From COE1 sp036310845 (GTDB lineage Bacteria; Bacillota; Clostridia; Lachnospirales; Lachnospiraceae): a stretch of 19,851 nucleotides of DNA. The stretch covers positions 1 to 19,851 of the forward strand of contig JAXJRB010000003.1 in NCBI GenBank assembly GCA_036310845.1. Reading direction: 5' to 3'. Position 1 is the stretch's first letter. Each line of letters begins with the position of its first letter. The translations under genes and the position numbers were made by a program. A model generated the notes under the pieces. It searched no databases. It saw nothing but the letters and a program-made list of their open reading frames with translations, and was not told where the DNA came from. Of the stretch, positions 7,613 through 14,715 are shown one piece after another.

Positions 7613-8460
7613 AGCACTTCTCCTTTCGTCACCAATAACATCAAATCATCTATACTACCCTTTTCAATCACCAAATCCGGATAGTTTTCCATATAAAATT
7701 GTTTTTCCTTAGTAAGTAGCAAATATCCAAAGTTCTCTTCTTTACGATAAAGTATATATTCCTTATCCATTTTCTCATACTGCTCTTTGCTTACCTTTAG
7801 TGTTGCATATTCTGCTAGCAATACATCTGTATCATCATGAAGTACAATTTTTCCATTTTGGATAAAATAGAAATCATCACACAAACCTTCCAAATCAGAT
7901 GATATGTGAGAACTAATCAAAATTGCTCTTCCTTCCTGATTCATATATTCTCTCATTTCATCCAAAAGCTCACTTCTAATAACCGAATCCAGCCCAACCG
8001 TCGGCTCATCCAACAATAAGAGCTTTGCATCATAGCTCATAGAAATAAGAAGCTTTAGTTTTGCTTTCATTCCTGTTGAGAAATCCTTTAACTGTTTATC
8101 TAATGGTAACTGATACTTCTCGCATTTTTTTACAAACCGTTCCTTATCAAATCGTTTATACATAGTATTCATAATCGAAATAATATCCTTAATGGTGAGC
8201 ATACAGCTAAAGGTATTTTCCGCCAGTACCACACCAATTTCCTCTTTATCAGAAATGTTCTGTTTCTTCCAGTCCTTCCCTAATATTTCTATTGATCCAC
8301 CATCCGTTTTAATCAAATTTAAAATTGCCTTGAACAAGGTACTCTTTCCTGCTCCATTAGCACCAATTAATCCAGTAACACATCCTTCTTCCACCTGTAG
8401 GGAACAATTTAATGAAAAATCCTTATATGCTTTCTGTACATTTTCTATTTGAAGTAACAT
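7609..8460 (-). CDS. ABC transporter ATP-binding protein (YtrB/BcrA-like)
   Basis: ATPase subunit energising the neighbouring permease, 283 residues. It shows the Walker A GANGAGKST (33-41), signature FSTGMKAKLKLL (a divergent LSGGQ, as in BcrA/YtrB-type exporters), Walker B LLLLDEPTVGLD and the switch histidine in SSHI. At the Q-loop position the sequence reads VVLAENTF, with Glu rather than Gln, which is common in this subgroup. A C-terminal extension of about 80 residues follows the nucleotide-binding domain (KVSKEQYEKMDKEYILYRK onward). The ATG at 8460 has GAGGAGG 8 nt upstream and lies 3 nt after the regulator's stop. The permease begins inside its stop codon. Confidence 0.93.
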   Translation of the reverse strand: MLLQIENVQKAYKDFSLNCSLQVEEGCVTGLIGANGAGKSTLFKAILNLIKTDGGSIEILGKDWKKQNISDKEEIGVVLAENTFSCMLTIKDIISIMNTMYKRFDKERFVKKCEKYQLPLDKQLKDFSTGMKAKLKLLISMSYDAKLLLLDEPTVGLDSVIRSELLDEMREYMNQEGRAILISSHISSDLEGLCDDFYFIQNGKIVLHDDTDVLLAEYATLKVSKEQYEKMDKEYILYRKEENFGYLLLTKEKQFYMENYPDLVIEKGSIDDLMLLVTKGEVL

Positions 8461-8463
8461 CTG

Positions 8464-8838
8464 CTATTCCTCCTCTAATATCATCTCAAATAAATCCCGA
8501 ATCTCTTCTTTTTTCATACCGCAGCCTCGTCCTGTTCGAATCGCATCCTCTAGCTTGTGCTCAACCTCTTTCTGCTGTGCCTCCTGCATGATATTATGAT
8601 TATCCTCTGCAACAAAACTTCCCTTTCCATGAACGGTTACAATAAAGCCCTGTTCTTCTAACTGATCATACGCTTTCTTCACAGTAAGTGCACTGATTTT
8701 CAAATCCTTAGATAGATGTCGTACACTCGGAAGCATCGTACCTCCTAGTAGCTTCTTTTCCATAATCATGGTCTTAATCTGACGGATAATCTGTTCATAA
8801 ATCGGTTCCATCGATGAATTGCAAATAATAATGTTCAC
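8464..8838 (-). CDS. GntR family transcriptional regulator, YtrA subfamily
   Basis: DNA-binding repressor, 124 residues, the short YtrA type without a large effector domain. The winged helix-turn-helix spans about residues 10-77: PIYEQIIRQIKTMI, LPSVRHLSKDLKISALTVKKAYDQLEEQGF and wing VHGKGSFVA. About 45 mainly charged residues form the C-terminal dimerisation helices. It starts at GTG 8838; AAGGG lies about 7 nt upstream, and the family starts with the same MNIIIxNSS pattern. First gene of the operon with the ABC ATPase and permease. In this family the regulator controls its own operon; the 64-bp repeat operator at 8907-8970 over the promoter is its expected site. Confidence 0.93.
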   Translation of the reverse strand: MNIIICNSSMEPIYEQIIRQIKTMIMEKKLLGGTMLPSVRHLSKDLKISALTVKKAYDQLEEQGFIVTVHGKGSFVAEDNHNIMQEAQQKEVEHKLEDAIRTGRGCGMKKEEIRDLFEMILEEE

Positions 8839-8906
8839 CCTGTTTCCCTTGCCTTTCTAGCTTACCTTCACAATAGAGTAACTTTCTTTCCTTTTTTATC
8901 CATAAA

Positions 8907-8970
8907 GAGTTACACGCTGTTATACACTGTTTATCTCCTCTTATCAACAGTATATAACAGTGTATAACTC
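8907..8970 (-). promoter_or_regulatory. Probable YtrA-type operator: 25-bp inverted repeat made of 10-bp units
   Basis: Left arm 8907-8931 and right arm 8946-8970 are inverted copies matching at 22 of 25 positions, with a 14-nt centre. Each arm is a tandem series of the unit GTTATACACT with a 10-bp period, about one helical turn, so copies face the same side of the DNA. The right arm covers the promoter spacer and the -10 box; the left arm lies downstream of the expected transcription start. Binding would block RNA polymerase, consistent with autorepression by the GntR regulator. Confidence 0.8.
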
Positions 8971-8977
8971 TTGTCAA
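8949..8977 (-). promoter_or_regulatory. Near-consensus promoter of the GntR-ABC operon
   Basis: Minus strand: TTGACA (8977-8972), 17-nt spacer, TATACT (8954-8949), 11 of 12 consensus bases. The expected transcription start is near 8942, leaving a leader of about 100 nt before the GTG at 8838. The spacer and -10 box are within the operator repeat. Confidence 0.8.
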
Positions 8978-9078
8978 CATTTCTTTTTTACATATATTCG
9001 TAAAACTTCTTCCATTATTTATCCCGTGCCATAAGCTGTACTTATATCACACACAACTAATTCTAATACCGCAAATTA

Positions 9079-9107
9079 TTGCATTTATGCGTTTTCCTAT
9101 GTATAAT
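9079..9107 (+). promoter_or_regulatory. Near-consensus promoter of the CofE-like gene
   Basis: Plus strand: TTGCAT (9079-9084), 17-nt spacer, perfect TATAAT (9102-9107). The expected leader is about 70 nt; it contains a small stem ATAGTA/TACTAT before the GAGG site. No other sigma-A-like promoter nearby is as good. Confidence 0.75.
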
Positions 9108-9186
9108 ATACACCGTAAGTAGATAACCTGTAGTAATAGATAGTAATTTATTCACTACTATATTTTAATAAAATGAGGTAATAATT

Positions 9187-10380
9187 ATGGAAAGAAGAGT
9201 AGGCACTATTTCAAGAGGTATTCGTGGACCAATTATCCGTCAAGGAGATAACCTTGTTGATATTACAGTAGATAGCGTTTTAGGAGCTGCTGAAAGCGAA
9301 GGCTTTGAATTAAGAGACAGAGATGTTATTGCTTTAACAGAATCTATCGTTGCCCGTGCTCAGGGTAATTATGCATCCGTAGAAGATATTGCTGCTGATG
9401 TTAAGGCAAAGTTAGGTGGAGAAACCGTTGGTGTTATTTTCCCTATTCTTTCCCGTAACCGCTTTGCTATCAATTTAAAAGGTATCGCAATGGGTTGTAA
9501 GAAGGTCGTATTAATGTTAAGCTACCCTAGCGATGAAGTTGGTAACGCATTATTAACTTATGATCAGTTAGATGAAGCTGGTATCAATCCTTATTCTGAT
9601 GTTTTAACTTTAGAAAGATACCGCGAGTTATTTGGTGAGAACAAGCATGAGTTCACAGGTGTTGACTATGTAGATTATTATTCTAGCATTATCAAGGAAG
9701 CTGGTGCTGAAGTTGAAGTTATCTTCGCTAATCAGGCAAAGACAATTCTTAACTATACAGATTGTGTTATCAACTGTGATATCCACACACGAGTTCGTAC
9801 AAAGCGTATCTTAAGAGAAGCTGGTGCTAAGGTTGTTTGTGGTTTAGATGATATTTTAACAGCTTCTATAAACGGTAGCGGCTACAATGCAAAGTATGGT
9901 TTACTTGGTTCTAACAAGTCTACAGAGGATAAGATTAAGTTATTCCCTAATGAATGTAAGGATTTAGTATTAGATATTCAGTCTTCTATTTTAGAAAAGA
10001 CAGGAAAGCATGTTGAAGTTATGGTATACGGCGACGGTGCTTTCAAAGATCCACAGGGTAAGATTTGGGAATTAGCTGATCCAGTTGTATCTCCTGCATT
10101 TACAGATGGTCTTATTGGTACTCCAAACGAGTTAAAGTTAAAGTATCTTGCTGATAATGATTTTGCTAACCTCAGTGGTGCTGAATTAAAGGAAGCAATC
10201 TCTAACAGCATTAAGTCTAAGGAAGATAACTTAGTTGGTAATATGGCTTCTCAGGGAACTACACCTAGACAGTTAACTGACTTAATTGGTTCTTTATGTG
10301 ACTTAACATCCGGTTCTGGTGATAAGGGTACTCCAATCATCTTAATTCAGGGTTATTTCGATAACTTCACAACAAACTAA
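9187..10380 (+). CDS. CofE-like protein (coenzyme F420-0:L-glutamate ligase family)
   Basis: A 397-residue member of the F420-0:gamma-L-glutamyl ligase family (PF01996 type). In methanogens and actinobacteria this enzyme adds gamma-linked glutamate to F420-0 using GTP. The N-terminal part matches the family pattern, including FELRDRDVIALTESIVARAQG (residues about 40-60), where the family has L-x-D-G-D-V-x-x-x-x-x-K-I-V-S-K-A-E-G. A later segment EVMVYGDGAFKDPQGKIWELADP (about 279-301) is also characteristic. It is longer than CofE (about 250) because of inserted and C-terminal segments. GAGG lies 8 nt before the ATG. Codon use is strongly biased (Leu nearly all TTA; many GGT, GAA, AAG) compared with its neighbours, suggesting high expression. 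It is monocistronic, with its own promoter and terminator. No other F420 gene is in view, so the substrate may be something else. Confidence 0.85.
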   Translation: MERRVGTISRGIRGPIIRQGDNLVDITVDSVLGAAESEGFELRDRDVIALTESIVARAQGNYASVEDIAADVKAKLGGETVGVIFPILSRNRFAINLKGIAMGCKKVVLMLSYPSDEVGNALLTYDQLDEAGINPYSDVLTLERYRELFGENKHEFTGVDYVDYYSSIIKEAGAEVEVIFANQAKTILNYTDCVINCDIHTRVRTKRILREAGAKVVCGLDDILTASINGSGYNAKYGLLGSNKSTEDKIKLFPNECKDLVLDIQSSILEKTGKHVEVMVYGDGAFKDPQGKIWELADPVVSPAFTDGLIGTPNELKLKYLADNDFANLSGAELKEAISNSIKSKEDNLVGNMASQGTTPRQLTDLIGSLCDLTSGSGDKGTPIILIQGYFDNFTTN

Positions 10381-10393
10381 TATGAATTTTTTA

Positions 10394-10422
10394 GGGCGTG
10401 TCATTTTGATGCGCTCTTTTTT
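10394..10422 (+). terminator. Rho-independent terminator of the CofE-like gene
   Basis: A 9-bp stem (GGGCGTGTC/GATGCGCTC, containing three G-U pairs) with a 5-nt ATTTT loop, followed by TTTTTT. It lies 14 nt after the stop codon. Confidence 0.75.
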
Positions 10423-10530
10423 ATGTGCTGGAATATTTCGTTCCATTACTTACTCGCAATCAAATCAAGAATAAAAAAAGTACATTTTCACATACTAATC
10501 TCAGTTTTACATTCTAAGGAGATTTTGTGT

Positions 10531-10872
10531 ATGACTTCTTTACTTTCTATGATGGAATTATTTACAAACTATATTGTTGAATTTACCACCATTCTTTTAG
10601 AGCTTTTCGGTGTCATGATTCTTGTTTTTACTGCCCTAAAATGTTTTCTTGAATGGATTCGTCACGATACCAAGGTGCGACTTAATCTCGCACAGGGCAT
10701 TGCTATTTCTCTCGAATTCAAAATGGGCAGCGAGGTTCTAAGAACGGTTATTGTTCGAGAATGGAAAGAACTTGGCATTCTAGGTACTGTAATCATACTG
10801 AGAGGTTTACTCACTCTTCTGATTCACTGGGAAATCGAACACGAAGAAAAAGCGTTGAAAGAGCATTCTTAA
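10531..10872 (+). CDS. DUF1622 family small membrane protein
   Basis: A 113-residue protein with an N-terminal transmembrane segment (FTTILLELFGVMILVFTALKCFLEW, about 17-41), then a conserved-looking cytoplasmic stretch RLNLAQGIAISLEFKMGSEVLRTVI (about 52-76), and a second hydrophobic segment LGILGTVIILRGLLTLLIHWEIEHE. This pattern (LxLGxGIAxALEFxLGAEILxTxI in many bacteria) is that of DUF1622; function unknown. The frame is open from 10423, but the ATG at 10531 is used since AAGGAG lies 8 nt before it and family members begin with the helix. Its last codons form the left arm of its own terminator. Confidence 0.82.
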   Translation: MTSLLSMMELFTNYIVEFTTILLELFGVMILVFTALKCFLEWIRHDTKVRLNLAQGIAISLEFKMGSEVLRTVIVREWKELGILGTVIILRGLLTLLIHWEIEHEEKALKEHS

Positions 10873-10890
10873 TACTTTCAACGCTTTTTT
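10849..10890. terminator. Terminator overlapping the 3' end of the DUF1622 gene; also faces spoVAC
   Basis: A 13-bp perfect stem (10849-10861 with 10875-10887) and a 13-nt loop, followed by TTTTTT on the plus strand. The left arm is coding sequence for the last residues of the DUF1622 protein and the stop codon is in the loop. The reverse direction also ends in a run of T, so it can also stop the convergent spoVAC transcript. Confidence 0.88.
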
Positions 10891-10904
10891 CTGCTAAATT
10901 GGGG

Positions 10905-11360
10905 CTACACAAGTCCTAACACGATCCCAAGCCAATACACAACTCCCAGCCCCCAACTGGTCACAATTCCATACAAAATAACCGGCCCCGCAATGGTAAA
11001 TATCTTACAGCCAATACCGAATACCTGTCCTTCTGTCTGATACTCAATGGCCGAAGCTACTACAGAATTCGCAAATCCTGTAATCGGAACTAATGCACCT
11101 GCACCGCCCCATTTTACCAAGCCACCATACAAATTAAAGCCTGTAAGAATTGCACTTGCAAGGATAAGCAATACGGAACACCAACTTGCCGCGGTATCTT
11201 TATCTAAGTTAAATTGATTCATTGCCATATTTACAATAAATTGTCCCACACAACAGATAATCCCACCTGTTACAAATGCCTTTACCATCTGTAGCCACAA
11301 ATTAGTCTTAGGGGATATTTTCTCTACATATTTCTGATAATCCTTCACTTTTTGATTCAT
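10905..11360 (-). CDS. spoVAC: Stage V sporulation protein AC
   Basis: SpoVAC is an inner spore membrane protein of the channel that moves dipicolinic acid/Ca2+ into the developing spore and releases it at germination; the B. subtilis protein has mechanosensitive channel activity. This one has 151 residues against 150 in B. subtilis. It shares the cytoplasmic N-terminus with KISPKTNLWLQMVKAFVTGG (family: SPKPP...KAFLVGG), the ICCVGQ helix, GFNLYGGLVKWGGAGALVPITGFANS (family: TGFANS) and AIEYQTEGQVFGIG (family: AIEHRSEGFVLGVG). AAGGA lies 7 nt before the ATG. In most sporeformers spoVAD and spoVAE follow directly; here a terminator and a convergent gene follow. An XRE regulator lies between it and spoVAB. 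Confidence 0.93.
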   Translation of the reverse strand: MNQKVKDYQKYVEKISPKTNLWLQMVKAFVTGGIICCVGQFIVNMAMNQFNLDKDTAASWCSVLLILASAILTGFNLYGGLVKWGGAGALVPITGFANSVVASAIEYQTEGQVFGIGCKIFTIAGPVILYGIVTSWGLGVVYWLGIVLGLV

Positions 11361-11433
11361 TCTCTTATCCTTCTTTTCCTATCATTTTACTTAATATCAA
11401 CTTGTTATTATATATTTCCTATATAGCCTTATT

Positions 11434-11709
11434 TTATTCCCTTATCTCCCGTGATTCCTTTTTAACACTTCTTAACTTGTCGTTTATTTCCTCTTTTCCC
11501 ATCATGATATAATCGCATCCTGCCCCTAATGTAATTGCAATGCGATACAAAGTACTTGCAGAAAAACCTTTTCTTCCTACTTCTATCTCATAGATATGTT
11601 TCTGTGACATTCCTATCGCTTCCCCCAATTCTTTTCTAGTCAATTTCCAACGTTTGCGCAAGCTTCGTATCCTCCTCCCTGCTTCCCTATATATCTCTTC
11701 ATCCCTCAT
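11434..11709 (-). CDS. XRE family helix-turn-helix regulator
   Basis: A 91-residue DNA-binding protein consisting almost entirely of one Cro/C1-type helix-turn-helix (residues about 12-70): IRSLRKRWKLTRKELGEAIG, then MSQKHIYEIEVGRKGFSAST and LYRIAITLGAGCDYIMMG. A short charged tail of about 20 residues follows. Such small proteins usually bind as dimers to palindromes and often repress their own gene. The start ATG at 11709 has AAAGGA about 9 nt upstream. It sits between spoVAB and spoVAC on the same strand. A terminator-like hairpin separates it from spoVAB, so it is probably its own unit, perhaps with spoVAC (73 nt downstream). Whether it controls sporulation genes is unknown. Confidence 0.88.
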   Translation of the reverse strand: MRDEEIYREAGRRIRSLRKRWKLTRKELGEAIGMSQKHIYEIEVGRKGFSASTLYRIAITLGAGCDYIMMGKEEINDKLRSVKKESREIRE

Positions 11710-11798
11710 CTATATAAATCCTTTCATCCCTTTTATTCCTCATGATAAAGGTTTCTTTTTTACCTCCTGTTCTTCACGCACCAACTATGCTATTTTAG

Positions 11799-11823
11799 AA
11801 TGCATACACCTATTCTATGCATT
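11799..11823 (-). promoter_or_regulatory. Inverted repeat AATGCATA/TATGCATT upstream of the XRE gene
   Basis: Perfect 8-bp arms at 11799-11806 and 11816-11823 with a 9-nt spacer, about 90 nt upstream of the XRE start. The same AATGCATA octamer recurs at 11928-11935 inside the 3' end of spoVAB. This is a candidate operator for the XRE protein; no clear promoter hexamers accompany it. Confidence 0.4.
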
Positions 11824-11866
11824 TTTCGTACTTTGCATTGTTATCCTCACGGTTCATATTTTATAC

Positions 11867-11907
11867 AAAACCCCTAACGGCTCACATTTTGAAGCGCTAG
11901 GGGTTTT
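11867..11907 (-). terminator. Terminator after spoVAB
   Basis: A 13-bp stem (11867-11879 with 11895-11907, one C-A mismatch) with base AAAACCCCTA/TAGGGGTTTT and a 15-nt loop. On the minus strand it lies 9 nt after the spoVAB stop and ends in TTTT. It separates spoVAA-spoVAB from the XRE and spoVAC genes. Confidence 0.75.
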
Positions 11908-11916
11908 CCTCATTCC

Positions 11917-12384
11917 TTATTCATAAAAATGCATACTAAAATACAACACGGAACCACACAATTTTCCGAGTGCTGTTGCTATAACTGCAACGCCAATCCC
12001 ATGTCGAAATCCTATTCTTCTTGCAAAAATAGGAATCGAATCTATCATTTCTGCTAACGCCAATGCAAGGCAGCCTACAAAAATACCAGAAAAACTACCA
12101 ATTGCCACTAGCGTAGTAAATGTAATCATCTCATACAGTATTTCCGGCAGCATCTGTATCCATTCTCCCAACCTATATGGAAACGAGAAAATACTTAATA
12201 TGCATCCCGCAACAGAACCTGCAATAATAAACTCCTCATACAGCAACTCATATCTTGCCGTATTTGTTTTCCCTGCAAATCGCGGAATCATACCCACAAC
12301 AAATAGAACGGTAAATACACCACCTGCCACCATCAATCCAAAGCAACTACCCAAAAAGATTAATATTCCATCACGAATCCACAT
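11917..12384 (-). CDS. spoVAB: Stage V sporulation protein AB
   Basis: SpoVAB is a multi-span forespore membrane protein of the SpoVA dipicolinic acid transport system. It has 155 residues (B. subtilis about 141) with four to five hydrophobic helices. Recognisable are GLMVAGGVFTVLFVVGMIPRFAGKT near the N-terminus (family: GAGVVAFLTVLGIIPRL), FSGIFVGCLALALAEMI (family: GGVFVGMLAAALTEVL), and the conserved IPIFARRIGFRHGI (family: LPILARRIG). The frame extends back to 12420, but the ATG at 12384 is chosen: it lies in the last codons of spoVAA (14-nt overlap) with AGAGGG upstream, typical of coupled genes. A terminator follows the stop. Confidence 0.9.
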   Translation of the reverse strand: MWIRDGILIFLGSCFGLMVAGGVFTVLFVVGMIPRFAGKTNTARYELLYEEFIIAGSVAGCILSIFSFPYRLGEWIQMLPEILYEMITFTTLVAIGSFSGIFVGCLALALAEMIDSIPIFARRIGFRHGIGVAVIATALGKLCGSVLYFSMHFYE

Positions 12385-13003
12385 CGATTTCTTTTCCCTC
12401 TCTTTCTGCAGTTTCCACAAGTGTCATATTGACATTTTGCTCATAGATTTTCATCTCTACCTCAAGAGGTGTAGGGTCCTTTGTAATTCTTCTTCCACCA
12501 ATATGATTATAGAACATAATAATACCAACGCATAACCCAATCGAATATGAGATTTCTAATGGGGTACAGCCAGAGGATTTTTCGCCTGTTACAATTTCGT
12601 ACATTCGTACAAACACATCTGAAATTCCCACATCATTATGAAATGCCATAATGGTGAATGCCGTTCCGAAAAAACTGACTGCTGCCACTAATGCTATTTT
12701 CCACGGAACCAAATGACCATTATACTTTTTCTCAGGTATCTTTTCGAGTATAATTGCTTTTTCTCCAATACTCTCTACCGTCACTCCCGGTTCTAATGCT
12801 GTCAGCATCTCAATAATTTTCATCATGCTAATAACAACTCTTGACTCCTGTCCCTCACGAAATTTGTGAATACGCAATTTACTTGCTCTTGCTCTTATGG
12901 CACTATTCTCACAATAAATACTTGCAGCCTCACCTAATAGTACTTCGTCTTTTTTTGCCTCTACATTCTGCTTTGCCATGACATAAATCACTACATTCGC
13001 CAT
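12371..13003 (-). CDS. spoVAA: Stage V sporulation protein AA
   Basis: SpoVAA is the first protein of the spoVA set, made in the forespore under sigma-G in B. subtilis; its N-terminal cytosolic domain is followed by membrane helices. Here about 210 residues: an N-terminal domain of about 90 residues starting MANVVIYVMAKQNVEAKKDEVLLGEAASIYC (family: RLRxRxxVxPxxxVxLGDIAxI), then the hydrophobic segments WKIALVAAVSFFGTAFTIMAF and IGLCVGIIMFYNHIGGRR. The conserved FHNDVGISDVFVRMYEIVTGEKSSG-type loop lies between them. The start is uncertain: TTG 13030, ATG 13015 and ATG 13003 are all in frame and none has a strong ribosome binding site. I use 13003, where similarity to the family begins. It overlaps spoVAB by 14 nt. 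The decarboxylase gene upstream on the same strand ends 62 nt before. Confidence 0.88.
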   Translation of the reverse strand: MANVVIYVMAKQNVEAKKDEVLLGEAASIYCENSAIRARASKLRIHKFREGQESRVVISMMKIIEMLTALEPGVTVESIGEKAIILEKIPEKKYNGHLVPWKIALVAAVSFFGTAFTIMAFHNDVGISDVFVRMYEIVTGEKSSGCTPLEISYSIGLCVGIIMFYNHIGGRRITKDPTPLEVEMKIYEQNVNMTLVETAEREGKEIDVDS

Positions 13004-13064
13004 TCTGTTGCCCATGCCTTTCTTATCCAATGCTTTCTAGTAGCATTTACCAAAGCTGGGTATT

Positions 13065-14525
13065 TTATACTTCCTTTATGATTCTAATTATTTCCAGTCT
13101 TCCGTCGCGGCTTCCATGAATATGCCTTTTTTCTTTTCGAAACTGTTCCAAATACTCCCACACCTCTTGTGTAATTCTCTCGCCTGGATAAATAATCGGT
13201 ATCCCTGGCGGATAGGGTGCTATCATCTCTGCCGATATTTCTCCTACCGACTGCTGCCAACTTCTTTCTTCTGCTTTTGCAAAATACGCTTGTCTTGGTG
13301 TAAACACCGGCTCAGGTATCGCTGGTAATCGTGGTTGTTCACAAGATATTTTCTCGTTTTCCCCATATTCTAGTGCGATTTCTTCGCATGCTTTTATCAA
13401 ACGTTCCAAATCCTCTTTCTCATTCGCATATGTCACAATCGCAAGTACATTTTCATAATCAGCCAATTCCATATTTACAGCATAACGTTCAAATAGAATT
13501 TCCTCTAACGCAAATCCTGTAAGTCCTAGTTTCTTCGCTGAAATAACAAGACGCGTTCTATCCAAACCAGCAATGCCAGCCTGTCCAATTACCTCCTGTC
13601 CCATACATGTAAAACCATCTATCGAATTAATTCTTGTCCTCGCACATTCTGCTAATTTCAACGCCCGTTCCATCATTTCCGTACCATGCATAGCAAGCTC
13701 ATATCTTGCACAGTCAAGCGAGGTCATTAATAAATAATTGGGGCTTGTACTTTGTACAATATGAAGATTTGTTGCTAACCGCTCTACATCCACAAGCTGT
13801 GACTTTATATGCAATACAGAAGCCTGTGTAAGCGCTCCCGTTACCTTATGCATACTTTGTACACACATATCTGCTCCCTGCTCCAATGCCCCCTTAGGAA
13901 GTTCCTTATGAAAGCACAAATGCCCTCCATGAGCTTCATCCACCAAAAGCAACGCACCATACTCATGACAAACATCCGCAATCGCTTTTAAATCGGACGT
14001 AATTCCATAATAACTTGGACTCACAAGAAAAAGTGCTCTACATTTAGGATGCTCTTCAAAAGTACGTCTTACCTGCTTTGATGTAATTCCCCCTTGAAGC
14101 CCCCATTCATCTAAAATTTCCGGCATAACATATACCGGCTTAGCCCCTGACATAATTAATCCCATCATAGCTGATTTATGTGCATTTCTTGCAATCATGA
14201 CCTCTTGTCCCTCAAAGGCAGCACTTAGCAGCATCGCTTCATTTCCGCAGGTGGTTCCATTTACTAAAAAAAAGCTCTTATCTGCATGATAAAGTTCACT
14301 TAACAACTCTTGCGCTTCCTCAATTGCCCCCTCAGGGCTATGTAAGTCATCCGTAAATGGTGTTTCCGTTACATCATACGCAAATACTTCCTTTCCTACC
14401 TTATCCGTCCACTTTGAACTGATTCCGTGCTCCAAGCGATGGCCCGGTATCCGAAAGTAAGCGGGTTTTGTTTCTATAAATTCCGTAATCGCATCTAATA
14501 GCGGTGTTTTATCCTGATTACACAT
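13065..14525 (-). CDS. Orn/Lys/Arg-type PLP-dependent decarboxylase
   Basis: Fold-type I pyridoxal-phosphate enzyme of the Orn/Lys/Arg decarboxylase family (YaaO/SpeA-like Gram-positive form, 486 residues), producing a polyamine precursor such as agmatine, cadaverine or putrescine in the cytoplasm. Seen: PAYFRIPGHR (21-30), FLVNGTTCGNEAM (86-98) at the phosphate cup, NAHKS (114-118), the PLP-ring aspartate in LLLVDEAHGGH (Asp196, His199), and the Schiff-base lysine in QSMHKVTGALTQAS (Lys227). The C-terminal domain carries IAPYPPGIPIIYPGE, the family's final motif. AGGAG lies 7 nt before the ATG. Substrate preference cannot be read from sequence alone. Relatives often sit beside tmk/holB; here it precedes spoVAA, possibly co-transcribed. 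Confidence 0.92.
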   Translation of the reverse strand: MCNQDKTPLLDAITEFIETKPAYFRIPGHRLEHGISSKWTDKVGKEVFAYDVTETPFTDDLHSPEGAIEEAQELLSELYHADKSFFLVNGTTCGNEAMLLSAAFEGQEVMIARNAHKSAMMGLIMSGAKPVYVMPEILDEWGLQGGITSKQVRRTFEEHPKCRALFLVSPSYYGITSDLKAIADVCHEYGALLLVDEAHGGHLCFHKELPKGALEQGADMCVQSMHKVTGALTQASVLHIKSQLVDVERLATNLHIVQSTSPNYLLMTSLDCARYELAMHGTEMMERALKLAECARTRINSIDGFTCMGQEVIGQAGIAGLDRTRLVISAKKLGLTGFALEEILFERYAVNMELADYENVLAIVTYANEKEDLERLIKACEEIALEYGENEKISCEQPRLPAIPEPVFTPRQAYFAKAEERSWQQSVGEISAEMIAPYPPGIPIIYPGERITQEVWEYLEQFRKEKRHIHGSRDGRLEIIRIIKEV

Positions 14526-14715
14526 ATTTTTCTCCTGTTTATTTCCATCTTAATAACAATACCATTTTCACACTAATATCTTATCCAACTCCTCTTTTCA
14601 TTGCAAGCATAGTATGTATTTACCCTTTTGAAAATATATGCTACGATGGAATTATTCAGCAGATATACACAATTTCTCTGAATAACATAATGCTATTAAA
14701 TAGGAGAAACAATAT

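Noticed and set aside
8905..8931. Possible short leader peptide after AGGAGATAAACA in the GntR operon leader
   Set aside because: Only five codons starting at GTG, and the bases are already explained by the operator repeat.
9079..9090. Similarity of TTGCATTTATGC to TTGCGCATTTATGC at 6019 as a shared operator
   Set aside because: Only two partial matches in AT-rich DNA, one being part of a -35 box; not above chance by eye.
11740..11784. A 14-codon minus-strand frame (TTG start) with AGGAGG inside it, upstream of the XRE gene
   Set aside because: No start signal of its own and too short to support. It could be the remnant of a lost gene end, but nothing confirms this.
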